64,000 bases of DNA from Turnera subulata. Lineage: Eukaryota; Streptophyta; Magnoliopsida; Malpighiales; Passifloraceae. Shown one piece after another: positions 36,514 to 48,699 of this stretch. A program made the position numbers and the translations under genes. The stretch lies in the NCBI GenBank assembly GCA_028386065.3, contig JAKUCV010003306.1, positions 63,640 through 127,639 of the forward strand, read 5' to 3'. Numbering within the stretch: the stretch's first letter is position 1; every line of letters starts with the position of its first letter. The notes below the pieces were generated by a model. That model did no database searches, was not told the DNA's origin, and worked only from the letters and a program-made list of their open reading frames with translations.

Positions 36514-38170
36514 GGCTTGAAACTTGATATGAGCAAGGTGTTGAATGGAGGTTCTTAGAGGCAGTTTTGATTAAAATGGATTTTCCTATGCCGTGGATCC
36601 AGATGATTATGCGTTGTATTACAATGGTCAGTTACTTTCTCTTGATCAATAGGGTACCACAACAGCCTATCTCCCCTGGTCGAGGGCTTCGACAAGTGAT
36701 CCTTTGTCCCTTTATCTATTTCTTTTTTATGCTGAGGGTTTATCGCACTTATTATTAGGAAAGTTTAGAGGGGTCATATACATAGTGTTCAAGTATGTCT
36801 GACTGCCTCCCAGGTTTCGCATTTGTTTTGCTGATGATAGTATCTTGTTTGCTCGAGCTACAAGGAGAGAAGCTAGCTCAATTTCTACTTTGCTTCATAG
36901 TTATGCAGCTGCATCTGAGTAGAAGATTAACCTTGATAAGTCATAAGTATTTTTTAGCCGTAATGTTCCCGATGCGTTACATTCTACATTGCAAGGGATT
37001 TGAGTGTCAAGGCAGTGGATACTTTAGACAAATATCTGGATTTACCAGCACTAATCGGTCGGTACAAGAAATCAATTTTTTCAGTTGTGTGTGATCGTGT
37101 GGCAAAGAAAATATGGCAGTAGAAGGAGAAATTTTTTACGGATGCAGGCAGGGAGATTTTTATTAAATCCATTGTGCAATCCATCCCTAATTATCTTATG
37201 AGTTGTTTCAGGCTTCCCGTCTTTATATGTTCTAAACTTGAGAGCTTGATTCGTCAATTCTAGTGGGGTAGTAGGGATGGTCGTAGATGCATCCATTGGC
37301 TTTATTGGGAGTGGCTTTGCAGCTCTAAAGCTGCAGGTGGTATGGTTTTCTGAGTGTTTGAGGGTACCAATTTGGCCTTTTTTGCTAAGCAAGGCGTCCG
37401 CTTGCTCTCGGATCAAACTAGCTTGTTAGCCCAAATCCTCAAAGCTAGGTATTATCCACGCCTTCTTTCCTGAATGCTCAGGTTGTCTACCAACCCAGTT
37501 ATACATAGAGAAGTATTATTGGCTCCCGACCTATATTAGAGCAAGGTCTAATTCGTACTATTAGTGATGGTCGTGACATTAACATATGGGGGGATAACTG
37601 GTTACCTAGAGAGGGTCGTATGCAGGTGGAATCGCCTATCTCTATCCTTCCAGGCAATGCTAAGATTAATGATCTTATTGACCATCATTCAGGGGATTGG
37701 AATCGACCCTTGGTAGATCAGGTTTTTTATAAGAAGGAGGCCAATATTATCAAGAGCTCCTTTAGTTCCTGGTGCCCATAGAGATAGTATTGCATGGTTT
37801 CATAGTAGTTCGGGCGAGTATTTAGTCAAGACGGGTTATAAGGTGGCCCTTAGTAGTATTTGTCCTCAAATTAATACACGAGAAGTTGCTACTGATGGGG
37901 TAATGAGATCGAGGTGGCGTGGTCTGTGGCGCTTATCTATCCTGCCCAAAATAAGAACTTTTGCTAGGAAAGTCTGCACTAATATCCTTCTTGTTCGTGC
38001 TAATCTGCTCTCTCGTCATGTTCCTGTTGATAGAATTTGTCCCAGGTGTAATCACACTGTGGAGAATGATATGCATCTCTTTGTTGAGTGTGATTGGGCT
38101 AAGGATATCTGGCAAAATTGGCCATTTCCTCTTGTATTGCCAGTTGTGGGTACTCATATATGTGGGGAAT
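36514..38170 (+). pseudogene. LINE segment 2: RT to zinc-finger domain
   Basis: The ORF2 frame resumes with KGLKLDMSK. The RT active-site motif reads FADDSILFARA (about 36827-36859). A zf-RVT domain follows (RWRGLWRLSILPKIRTF, then CPRCNHTVENDMHLFVECDW, about 38040-38100). Many stops and shifts are present. The sequence is cut at 38170 by the LTR of gypsy A and resumes at 57420. Confidence 0.8.
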
Positions 38171-39004
38171 TGATATATGCAAGCCAGTACCAAGTGGAAC
38201 TCAAGATCGTGATGGCGCCATTAGCTTACCCCGAGGACCAATCACGAGGGCTCGATTGAAGATGATAAAGAATCACATGTTACATTATGCTCAAACTTGG
38301 GTCAATCGGGAGTTGCAAGAAGATAAGTTGGATAAATTCGGAGATGAATTTAAAGAAACTCCTAAGTTTGTGAGCATTTTGAAGGATTCAAGTCACAAGT
38401 AGCCATTTTTACTGTTCAATCCGAAAATTACTATTCATGCCGGAAATTACTATTCACTGCCAGCGTTTACTGTTCATTTTCAGGTTGGAAAATCCACTAA
38501 GGAGCTAGAGATACCCACTATCCATATTGAGTGCTCTTTCATCATTTGGTTTGTTGGTGTGGTTGGTGTTAGTGTGGTTGGTGTGCATTAAAGAAAATAA
38601 AAGCTTTGTATTTTAAATTCCATCCTTTGCTTTTTGGCTTCTATAAAAGCCAACCATGTATCAAGTTTGTAATCAGATTACATACTTGAAATGTGAGTGA
38701 ATTCTAAGGAAGCTAAATGCTTTCCTTTGTTGTTCTTCTTGGTTGAGAGATTCAATTAAAAAAAAAAAAAACAAGAGAGGGATTCTTTTGGCTTTACTCT
38801 TTTGGATTGATTATTCTTATCAAGTGATTTACTTGTGGTGAATAATTAATTCCTTGTATTCCTAATTGTTTGTTGCCTAATCCTTTGAGTTTAGGAGGTG
38901 AAAAATAGGGATACTAAACCTTAGTTTGATTGGAGATTGGAGGCCTTGGGATCAATTAGTTGCAGAGGTAATCCTAGTGGAATTCTAGGGTTGTTGCTGC
39001 ATCA
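38171..39004 (+). repeat. 5' LTR of gypsy A (834 bp)
   Basis: TG...CA ends. It contains a likely TATA text ttctataaaagcc near 38638. It is nearly identical to the 3' LTR; the copies differ by a ~15-bp indel in a gtggttggtg repeat and scattered substitutions. Confidence 0.9.
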
Positions 39005-39006
39005 TT

Positions 39007-39018
39007 TGGTAGCGGAGC
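39007..39018 (+). other. primer binding site of gypsy A
   Basis: TGGTAGCGGAGC lies two bases after the 5' LTR. Confidence 0.6.
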
Positions 39019-39153
39019 TTACAGGTTCAATCAATCATACCTTGTGTTGTTCAATTCTTGCTCTTCCTATTGTTAATCTTGTCGTCCTTCAATTTTTCTT
39101 CTCTTCTTGTTTTAATCTTCCTGTTTTTCAAAAAAGAAAAAAAAAGTATTACA

Positions 39154-39590
39154 ACATCGATGTTTGGAACCAAAACATCGATGTTGGGACAGTAAAATTT
39201 GAATTTTTGAAGCTAACGGTCACCAAAACATCGATGTTCAAACCCTAAAATCGATGTTTTTAAGCTTCTGTCAACAAAAATCTTGGAAACCATTGTAAAA
39301 ACATCGATGTTCAAACCCCTACATCGATGTTCTTGAGCTTCTGCCAAAGAAATCTTGAAACCAATTGTTTAAACATCGATGTTCGAACCCCAACATCGAT
39401 GTTCTTGAGCTACTGCCAAAGGAAAACCTGAAACCAATTGTTTAAACATCGATGTTTAAACCCCAACATCGATGTTCTTGAGTTTCTGCCAAAATTATCT
39501 TGTGAAAACATCGATGTTTTGAAGCCCAACATCGATGTTGTAGATATTCTGTCAAAACATTTTGAAAACGAATTGTAAGAACATCGATGT
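39154..39590. repeat. paired-palindrome array in gypsy A leader
   Basis: Twelve exact copies of the palindrome ACATCGATGT (usually within AACATCGATGTT) and one degenerate copy. Most occur as pairs 20-21 bp apart with a linker such as gagctactgccaaa between pairs. The array sits between primer site and gag, in the untranslated leader. Frames through it give repetitive peptides (TSML, NIDV types) but switch register, so coding is unlikely. Confidence 0.9.
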
Positions 39591-40019
39591 GTTGAGGCTA
39601 CTGTTACTTTCGACATAGTTGGGAATATCTTCTTTCTTTCTGCTTATTTGATCATCTTGTTTTTTCTTTTCAGCTTTTCCAAATTGAGCGATAATTGTCT
39701 CATATCATTCAGTTGCTACAACATTCCATCACATACATCTTGTCCTTGTGTCTGATCTTTCTTCTTGTTTGTTGGAGTCATTTATTTGTTCTAGAATTGT
39801 TGTTCCTTTCATTCTTTCTTTAGGCTTTCATTGTTTTTGTTAATTATTTGTTGCAAGTTGGTTGCTTGATTTTGTGATATCTAATCCTAACTAGTAAAGT
39901 TGAAACAGAATCAAGAGAGGAAAAAGGCTGAGAGTTACATCCCTTGCCAAGAGTGAACCAACACGAGTGTAAACACGTTAGGACTTGTTTTACTAACAAG
40001 TATTTGCAGGTTATACACC

Positions 40020-41296
40020 ATGTCTAATAGTAGCAGTGAGGGTGGTGAACCAAACCTTGCTTCTATTATGGTATTGTTGAGGGATTTTAGGGCTCAGATA
40101 GATGCTCAGATGAAGGAGGTTAGGGATGAAGTCAGGGCGACAAATCTAGGATTGAGGGAGACCAATACCCGAATTGAAAGACAAACAAGAGAGTTGAGTG
40201 ATAGGTTGGAGAGGCAAGAACAAACTGTTCAAGATATCTCTACTAGCATTGCTACTCCAAGAAGAGCAGGAGGAGGAGAGCAGGAACAGACTGCTCGCCC
40301 TAGAGAGCAAGCTACACACCATGTTAATGAAGATCCCATTCTTGAAGAATAATTGGAGGAACAACTTGGAGAGGTTAATCAGAGAGTGCATGCTGGGGGT
40401 AGAGGAGGCCGAGGTCTGTTTGGCAGAGGAGGAGGCGCAGCTGGATATCAGAGACCCAGATTCTTTGATAGAGTAGAAGAAAGAGCAGTGAGGATTGATC
40501 GAGTTGTTGGATCCATCAAAATGAAAATTCTAATTTTTCGAGGTTCTAGTGATCCAGAGGAGTATTTGGAGTGGGTGCAGAGTGTGGAGTCAATTTTTGA
40601 CTGCCATAGGTACTCGGAGGAAAAGAAGGTCAAGCTTGCAGTTGTGGAGTTCAAAGATTATGCCAGATCTTTGTGGAATAAGCTTGTCACTTTAAGGAGG
40701 AGATATAGAGACCTTAAGATAGAAACATGGGAGGAGATGAAGAGGAACATGAAGAAGAGATTTGTTCCTGCTTCATATCAGAGAGAGTTGCTTCCTAAGC
40801 TTCAAGCAACCAAGCAGGGAACTAGGAGTGTAGAAGAGTACTGGAAGGCACTTGAGATGACTATGCATTAGACTGGGATCGAGGAAGATGAGGAGACCAC
40901 CATGTCAAGGTTTTACTATGGGTTGAACAGGGATATTGCTAATATTCTAGAGCTACAACATTATGCAGAAATTGAAGAGATGGTAGCTCTAGCTTCTAAG
41001 ATTGAAAAGCAACTCAAGAGCAAGACCTATGAGAAGCCTTCTAGTTATACCAGTTGGAGTTCCAGTGCAAAATACACCAAGCAAGAAGTGGGGAGCTCAA
41101 GTAAGCCTGTTCTTGACACACCTAAGTCGATTCCTTAGAGACCTAGGGAGGGACAGAAACCGGTTGAACAGAAGACTCCCAATAAACCAACAAAAGCTCA
41201 GCATAAGGCTAGAAATGTGAAGTGTTTCAAGTGCATAGGATTGGGACATTATGCTTCTCAGTGCCCGAATAAGAGGGTGATGCTTACCACTGAGCA
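40020..41296 (+). pseudogene. gypsy A gag, with three in-frame stops
   Basis: Starts MSNSSSEGGEPN and has a coiled-coil-like part (ETNTRIERQTRELSDRLERQ). The capsid-type Retrotrans_gag domain includes DPEEYLEWVQSVESIF and FVPASYQRELLPKL. A CCHC zinc knuckle, CFKCIGLGHYASQC, lies near 41222. Stops at 40350, 40869 and 41136 interrupt the frame. Gag would form the particle shell and bind RNA. Confidence 0.85.
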
Positions 41297-41302
41297 TGGG
41301 AG

Positions 41303-42774
41303 GTGTACTCAGATGATGAGAGGGAGGAGCCCTATGTTAATCCAGCACTAGCTGACATGCCTGAGTTGGAGGATGCAGACGATGAGTTTGTTGAGCCAGA
41401 GGAGGTGGTTCAGAAGTTATGTGTGACCCGGAGGATGCTCAATATCCAGCAGAAGGAAGAGGGAATTGAGCAAAGGGAGGACATCTTTCACACTAGGTGT
41501 TTAGTACAAGACAGGCCCTGCAGCATGATCATAGATGGGGGAAGTTGCACCAATGTCGTGAGTACCATGTTAGTGGAAAAGTTGGGCCTGAAAACTCAGA
41601 AACATCCAAAGCCATACAAGCTTCAATGGCTTAATGATAGTGGCGAGATCAAAGTTACCGGTCAGGTACTTATTTCCTTCACTATTGGGAAGTACTCTGA
41701 TGAGGTTTTATGTGATGTTGTACCAATGTAGGCGTGTCATATCTTGTTGGGAAAGCCATGGCAGTATGACAGAAGGGTACTGCATGATGGTCGTACGAAT
41801 AGGTACACATTCACCGTGGGTGAAAGGAATGTGGTGCTTGCGCCACTATCCCCCATGGATGTCTATGAGGGTCAGTTGTTTATGCACAAGTCTGTGGAGG
41901 CTTGGAGGAAGGAGAAGATGGCTGGTTTAGCCAAACTCAGTGAAGTTAAGGGGAAAGCCGAGGGCTTTACAAAAGGAGAGAAAAAACTTAGTGAGAAAAA
42001 GAGAGAAAATTTCTATGCAAGTTCAAGGGATTTGAGGGTAGCTTGTGAGAACAAACAAGAGATTTTAGTACTCTAATATAAGGGGACTTATTTTAGTACA
42101 GCTGACCTTGACCCAAAATTGCCTAGTTATATTGTTTCTCTTTTGCAGGACTACAGTGATGTCTTTCCGGAGGAACTGCCTAGGGAATTGCCGCCACTTA
42201 GGGGCATTGAGCATCAGATTGACTTTATTCCTGGTGCCCAAATTCCAAACAGGCCAGCATATAGGGCCAATCCAGAGGAGAGAAAGGAGATACAAAAGCA
42301 AGTAGAGGGCTTGCTTTCTAAGGGGTTGATTCGAGAGAGCCTCTCTCCGTGTGCTGTACCAGTAATTCTTGTTCCAAAGAAGGAGGGCACTTGGCGGATG
42401 TGTGTTGACTGTCGAGCTGTCAACAAAATAACGGTAAAGTATCGCCATCCCATTCCTAGGTTAGATGACATGCTTGATGAATTATATGGTGCATGCATTT
42501 TTACTAAGATTAACCTCATGAGTGGATATCATCAGATTCGCATGAAAATAGGGGATGAGTGGAAAACTGCATTTAAGACTAAATTCGGGTTGTATGAATG
42601 GTTAGTTATGCCGTTTGGTTTGACTAATGCACCTAGTACATTTATGCGTCTAATGAATCATGTCTTGCGGTATTTCATTGGAAAATTTGTTGTTGTGTAC
42701 TTTGATGATATTCTTATCTATAGCAGAAGTGTTGAAGAACATTTGGAACATCTTAAGCTTGTATTGGATGCAAA
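41303..42774 (+). pseudogene. gypsy A protease and first part of reverse transcriptase
   Basis: The protease has IIDGGSCTNVVS (about 41527). Stops follow at 41729 and 42074. RT includes [40 protein letters not shown] and the active site YFDDILIYS (about 42698-42724). The frame breaks at 42774, after text for HLKLVLDA, where gypsy B begins; RT resumes near 53680. Confidence 0.88.
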
Positions 42775-43541
42775 TGATACAAACCAAGGAAGAAGTAATG
42801 GAGACAAACATGGAGCTTGGATGTATTCCAACAAGCTCACTTTCTGAATCATATCCAAGATTCGTACTCACAAGAAGTTCAAGAAGAGATGGAAAATCAA
42901 GATTGGAGAGGAGCTAAAACTGAAGCCCATCAATTTGCTGTCAATTAAGGAGTAGTTGACTCAAGAGCACATTCGGGCCCAGTCGACATCAATCCACCTT
43001 CAAGGAGGTGTCGATATATCCATTTTATTTTTATTAATTATAGTTGTCAAATTAAAATCGACTAGTTTTATTTTATTTTATTATTGTAAGTATTTAATTA
43101 GTGTCCAAGTTATGTGGGCTCAATTAAATCCTAGGAGAGGAGGCGCCAAGACTTGGAGTTCAAGGAGGAGCTGACGTACTGTTCACCAACTTTACTGTTC
43201 ACCGACTTTGAGGAGGTGTGTTCTCCTATAAATAGAACCGTTGGGGTTCATTGTTATTCAGATTATTTGAGTAATAAAAAGTTCAGTTAAACTTGAATAA
43301 TCTTGGCCCAAAGAGAGGAGTCTCTTTATTTGTTTTATCCTTTGTGCTTTGTTTCTTTGTTGTCTAGCACCGAGAGTTTAGGAGGTGGAGGGGCTTTCGC
43401 GTCCATCTGTTGTCTAACATGGATTGTTAGGAGGTGAAGAGCGTCGGTGCAAGAACAATGCACAATTGGTTGTGATTTGAGATCGGGACAACTTTAGATA
43501 CGAAGGTGCTTCTAGGACCGGCTAGGCGTGTTATCGTATCA
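42775..43541 (+). repeat. 5' LTR of gypsy B (767 bp)
   Basis: Repeated at 44491-45317. TATA-like cctataaatagaacc near 43225. Confidence 0.85.
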
Positions 43542-43705
43542 ATTTTGGTAGCGGAGCTCAGGTTATCAAATCAATCAACTATCCTTTTATTTTTCTGTTG
43601 ATTATTATTTTGCCGCAATTATTTTTTAAAAAAAAAAGAAGAAGAAGAAATCGATTGATTACATTTATAGCCAAATTGTTTGCAAGAGAGGTTGAAGTTA
43701 TTACA

Positions 43706-44311
43706 ATGGAGTTGTTGCAATGGAGGGCCTTGAGTGATGCGCTGGTTCGAATCAACAACCGGTTGCTCGACGAAGACGAAAAATTTGCAGAGCTCCGGCG
43801 CGAAGCTAGAAACAACATGGAGGAGCTTAAACGCTTAATTGCAGGCGTGACCGAGCAGAGAAGGCAGCGACCGTTGCCACAGCAGCAACAGCAGCCTCCT
43901 CCACGCCAACAGCCCTCACCACCATTAGCGGAGGAACCAGTGCGCCGAGCTGAGCCACAACAGAGGGACGAGACACCCGACCCTTGGGAACAAGCCGATC
44001 ATCAGAGACGTTTGGAAGACGAGATCGAACATGAAGCTCAGGAAGAAGAAGATGCACTAATGGAAGATCGATATGTGCAAGAGGCGCCTGCATCCGACCA
44101 ACTACTTCTAGTGACCAGGCGAGCTCTTAGTGCACAATTGGAAGAAGATGAGACCGAGCAGAGGGAGAACATCTTCCACACCAGATGCCATGTCGATGGA
44201 AAAGCATGCAGTGTGATCTTCGATAGTGGAAATTGTGCGAATGTAGCTAGTGCCTTGATGGTTGAGAAATTGAAATTAGCAGTGTCGAGACATGATGTGT
44301 TTCTTTTGTAG
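43706..44311 (+). pseudogene. gypsy B fused gag/protease remnant
   Basis: A 201-aa open frame from ATG 43706. It has an acidic coiled-coil-like N-terminus (RINNRLLDEDEKFAELRREA) and Gln/Pro-rich middle (LPQQQQQPPPRQQPSPP). After a junction comes protease text, ENIFHTRCHVDGKACSVIFD then SGNCANVAS, with a D-S-G triad like gypsy A's protease region. The capsid domain, zinc knuckle, RT and integrase are missing. The open fusion could still be translated. Confidence 0.6.
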
Positions 44312-44490
44312 GATGATTCTTGTCCTAAAGGATTGCCGCCCCTAGGCGAAGATGGACCTATATGTGGGGCGCCGATTACAATCAAAAAGGAGCATCAGGT
44401 TTTAAGTTCCTTTTCTATGCCTTTAATGTCTAAATTGGAGAACATGATGAGTATCGATTCGAGGACGAATCGCTTTGAGGAGAGAGGGAA

Positions 44491-45317
44491 TGATGCAAAC
44501 CAAGGCAAGACTATCGCACGCCAAGGCGACCAAGGAAGAAGCAATGGAGACAAACATGGAGCTTGGATGTATTCCAACAAGCTCACTTTCCGAATCATAT
44601 CCAAGATTCGTACTCACAAGAAGTTCAAGAAGAGATGGAAAATCAAGATTGGAGAGGAGCTGAAACTGAAGCCCATCAATTTGCTGTCAATTAAGGAGTA
44701 GTTGACTCAAGAGCACATTCGGGCCCAGTCGACATCAATCGACCTTCAAGGAGGTGTCGACATATCCATTTTATTTTTATTAATTATAGTTGTCAAATTA
44801 AAATCGACTAGTTTTATTTTATTTTATTATTGTAAGGATTTAATTAGTGTTCAAGTTATGTGGGCTCAACTAAATCCTAGTCCATCTAGTAATAGGAGAG
44901 GAGGCGCCAAGACTTGGAGTTCAAGGATGAGCTGACGTACTGTTCACCGACATTACTGTTCACCGACTTCACTGTTCACCGACTTTGAGGAGGTGTGTTC
45001 TCCTATAAATAGAACCCTTGGGGTTCATTGTTATTCAGATTATTTGAGTAATAAAAAGTTTAGTTAAACTTGAATAATCTCGGCCCAAAGAGAGGAGTCT
45101 CTTTGTTTGTTTTATCCTTTGTGCTTTGTTTCTTTGTTGTCTAGCACCGAGAGTTTAGGAGGTAGAGGGGCTTTCGAGTCCATCTGTTGTCTAACACGGA
45201 CTGTTAGGAGGTGAAGAGCATCGGCGCAAGAAAAGTGCACGATTGGTTGTGATTTGAGATCGGGACAACTTTAGATACGAAGGTGCTTCTAGGACCGGCT
45301 AGGTGTGTTGTCGTATC
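44491..45317 (+). repeat. 3' LTR of gypsy B, cut by copia C
   Basis: Same start as the 5' LTR. It ends at cgtatc, where copia C inserted; gtatc is duplicated at 53674-53678 and the terminal a follows. Confidence 0.85.
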
Positions 45318-46761
45318 TGTTAGTGTAATATGCCCAAAAGCCAATCATGGATGATTATTTGTAGTCATGTATACACATTAAGGTTATTCCAATAAGTATC
45401 GTTTATGAGATAAACGCTTGCACATACTTATAACCCTAGAATATTTCATATTCTTAAATGTCCCTAGTCGATTATTATTATGGATGGGTTGTAATAATAA
45501 ATTAAGACTAGCGTAATTAGTGGTTCTTATAGATGTATTGTCCTCCGACCTGAGATCGTCAAGGTATCCAACATATGAGTCATGTACTTTGATATTATTC
45601 CTAGTCACCCGTAACTGGGTGGACATAAGGGTAATCATTGGGTATATGATGATTATGTAGTGGGTTTTGATTGATCAAGAGGGGATTCATCCGACCCATA
45701 TAACGGGTATATTATTGGATGGTTTCTTGATAGAGTTGAACTGTTAAATGCATGGCCATGCTCAGATTGGGTGATGTGGTGATATCACAGGTTTTCGTTT
45801 TATACAGTTAACTCGGGGATCAAGAAACATAGATTAAACATATACGAGATTGACATATTCCATGTCTCGTGTTTGATCTAGATAATGGGACGAAGGGACG
45901 ATGACATATTTCGAGGCATAGAGAATCAGTACTGATCTTGTCGTTCGGGTAGCAATGATGTGCTGCTAGACGCCGCTCTTTGCTTATAATTGTAAAAATG
46001 AGATTTTACGATTATTGCCGGACGTTACAAGTGCCTACAGGGTCACACACATAGAACCGTTGATTCGAGCAGGTGGTTGAACCGTGGTTGGACCATGGTT
46101 GGACCGGGTGTGGTTGGACCGTGGTTGGACCATAGTTGAACCAGGTCTTTTTGGGCTGGTTGGTTCACTTATTGTCAGAATAATTGAGCCACAGTAAGTG
46201 CCATGTGATGTGTATTACATTGTTGCTAAGTGGTGGACATTATCATAAGATTCCTAATCTAGTTGGCCAAAGGTGTTGGCCACCTTGTCTTCCACTTTAG
46301 TGAGTTGGAAAGGAAAGGCATAATCTGATTATTCAAGGGTCTTTCCATCAACGTTTGTGTGTCTGAAAATTCAGAGCTTGAGAGGGTCTTGGAGTCCTTG
46401 AGAGTTTCAGAACATACACATCACTCTCTTCATTCTTTGTGAAAGAAAGAAGAACACAAACACCACAAACACAAGCACCCGCTTCTTGTTGCTAGCACAT
46501 TAGTGCGGGTGAGCTCGGGATTGGATTCGTGTGATGATTCTAAGCTGGTCACGGTTCGTGTGGATACCGTAGAGGGGCGAGGCTTTTGTCTGGCTCTAAC
46601 TGATTCGATTCTACAGTTGGGTGAAAGACCTCAACCGAACAAGGTACGTAAAATTGTTATGCAGTTTATGCATGCTTCACTTGGTTCTTGGTTGAGTTTC
46701 CGTGCTTCTGCTGCTTGTTGTGCTTGGTATATGAATGTCATATAGCTTAGGGAAACTTACA
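45318..46761 (+). repeat. 5' LTR of copia C (1444 bp)
   Basis: TG...CA ends. It includes a tandem gtggttggacc tract near 46080-46135. Confidence 0.88.
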
Positions 46762-47063
46762 GTGGTAGCGGGGCCTCTTGTGAAGCTCTAAACCGGATTT
46801 ATGTGCATATGTTGATATGTTCATGTATATATATATGATATGTTATATGTGATGTAGCATGATCATTATATGTTGATTTCAATTGTATATGTGATATATA
46901 TGTTGTTTTTGGATGTGTCAAAAGTGTTTTGACAACATGAACTTGATTGGTATGTGATATCAATCAAGGAGTTCTTGGCAGTAAGTCGAAAGAGTTCGAC
47001 TAGGAAAAATCGAGTGTCGGTTTGTGTATAGAACGATTGTCGTTCTAGTACAGCTAGGCCATA

Positions 47064-48022
47064 ACATCGATGTTGGTGAGACCAACATCGATGTTTGCAT
47101 GAAGTTTAGCCTTGGCAGAACCTTCATAACATCGATGTTGTGTGACAAACATCGATGTTCTGATGAAGTTTAGCCTCGGCCGAATCATCACAACATCGAT
47201 GTTGTGTGACCAACATCGATGTTCTCATGCAAAATTCTCAAAACATCGATGTTTAAGAGTTAAACATCGATGTTATTTGAGCTCGGCCAAATTGGTTTGA
47301 GTTCCAGAGCTCCAACAACATCGATGTGTGAGTGTCAACATCGATGTTCTTGAGTTCCAGAACCCAAACATCGATGTTTAAATGTTAAACATCGATGTTA
47401 TAATGCTACTGCCAAGATATTGAACTTTCAAGTACTTAAAACATCGATGTTTAAGTGTTCAACATCGATGTTCTTGAGCTACTGCCAAATGGTGGAGTTC
47501 AAGTACTCAAAACATCGATGTTTAAGTGTTCAACATCGATGTTCTATGCATTCGAAAACTTCCAACATCGATGTTTGAGTGTCAACATCGATGTTTTGCA
47601 GATTCGCAAACTCCAAACATCGATGTTGAAGGGTTCAACATCGATGTTGTGGAACCCAGTAACTTCAACTGTGAATTCGAGGTAGAAGGAGGCCAAATTG
47701 GTGTCTGGCCTTAACAGGAAAGTTGTAGCCCTACTTCTTAGCTTTCTAGGGACACTAAGTTTGCACAAATCCGAGCTCTACAGCTCTGGATATGGCCGAA
47801 ATACTGAGTACTACAAAAATCTTGAACTTTCAGAATCTCAACAACATCGATGTTTGAAAGTTCAACATCGATGTTATGGAGCTACTGCCAAAATTGTTTG
47901 GAGCTCGAGTTCTCACAACATCGATGTTGTAATGTCCAACATCGATGTTATTGAGCTACTGCCAAAGAGTTGGGACAATTTGATTGTCACAACATCGATT
48001 TTCCAAATGGTAACATCGATGT
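47064..48022. repeat. paired-palindrome array in copia C leader
   Basis: Twenty-five exact ACATCGATGT palindromes and one degenerate copy, mostly in pairs whose members start 20 or 21 bp apart. Linkers often contain gagctactgccaaa. The array is interrupted at about 47650-47840 by unrelated text. It lies between primer site and gag. A stretch of about 30 bp spanning palindrome and linker (47460-47489) is identical to one in gypsy A (39391-39420). Confidence 0.92.
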
Positions 48023-48699
48023 TATCATGTATTTTGTTTTTCCAAACTTACATGACATCAATGTATGATTTATCAAGAACAAGCATTTAATGTGCTGGAA
48101 TTATATGTTGATGAAAAATATTAAGTTCTTAGTTGTCTTCCATGATAAGCACTCATCAAGCTTAAGATCAACAATTGGTAGTTCTCTGCCAAAGCAAGGT
48201 GCTATTGTTTATCCTAAGAAGGTGCGAGTGGATAATTGTAATATCTCGATTGCTTATTGTGGGTGTGGACTTAACTAGGTTATCTTAATAGGATTAAGGA
48301 CCTAGGAGCAAGGGTTGAGAAATGTCTATAAGATAGACTTGGATAAGGTGTTGTTCACTCAACTATCCAAGAGTTGCATAGAGATGTAATTGACAAGAGT
48401 TGTCTACCTAAATAGCTATGGTATAAGTTTATCAGCCAAAGCTGACTTATGTTGTAGTGAAATATGGATCTTGGCCTACTTATATAATTGTCTTGATTTA
48501 TGTAGTAGGAGCACATTTAATAGAAATTCCTTATTAAATGATTTGTATGCATGACTATTATTTGTGTGAGTTGATCATTGTTGTAGAATTACCATGGCAC
48601 AAAACACTAGCACTTATTTATGCGATTGGTCCTTGAGTAGGACAAGCTGAATAGGAATAGTTTCATAGAGTGGCATCACTTTTAAGGATAGTCTTCAAA

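Noticed and set aside
47064..48022. CRISPR-like or coding repeat
   Set aside because: Repeats are short palindromes with variable spacers in a plant retroelement leader; reading frames shift between units.
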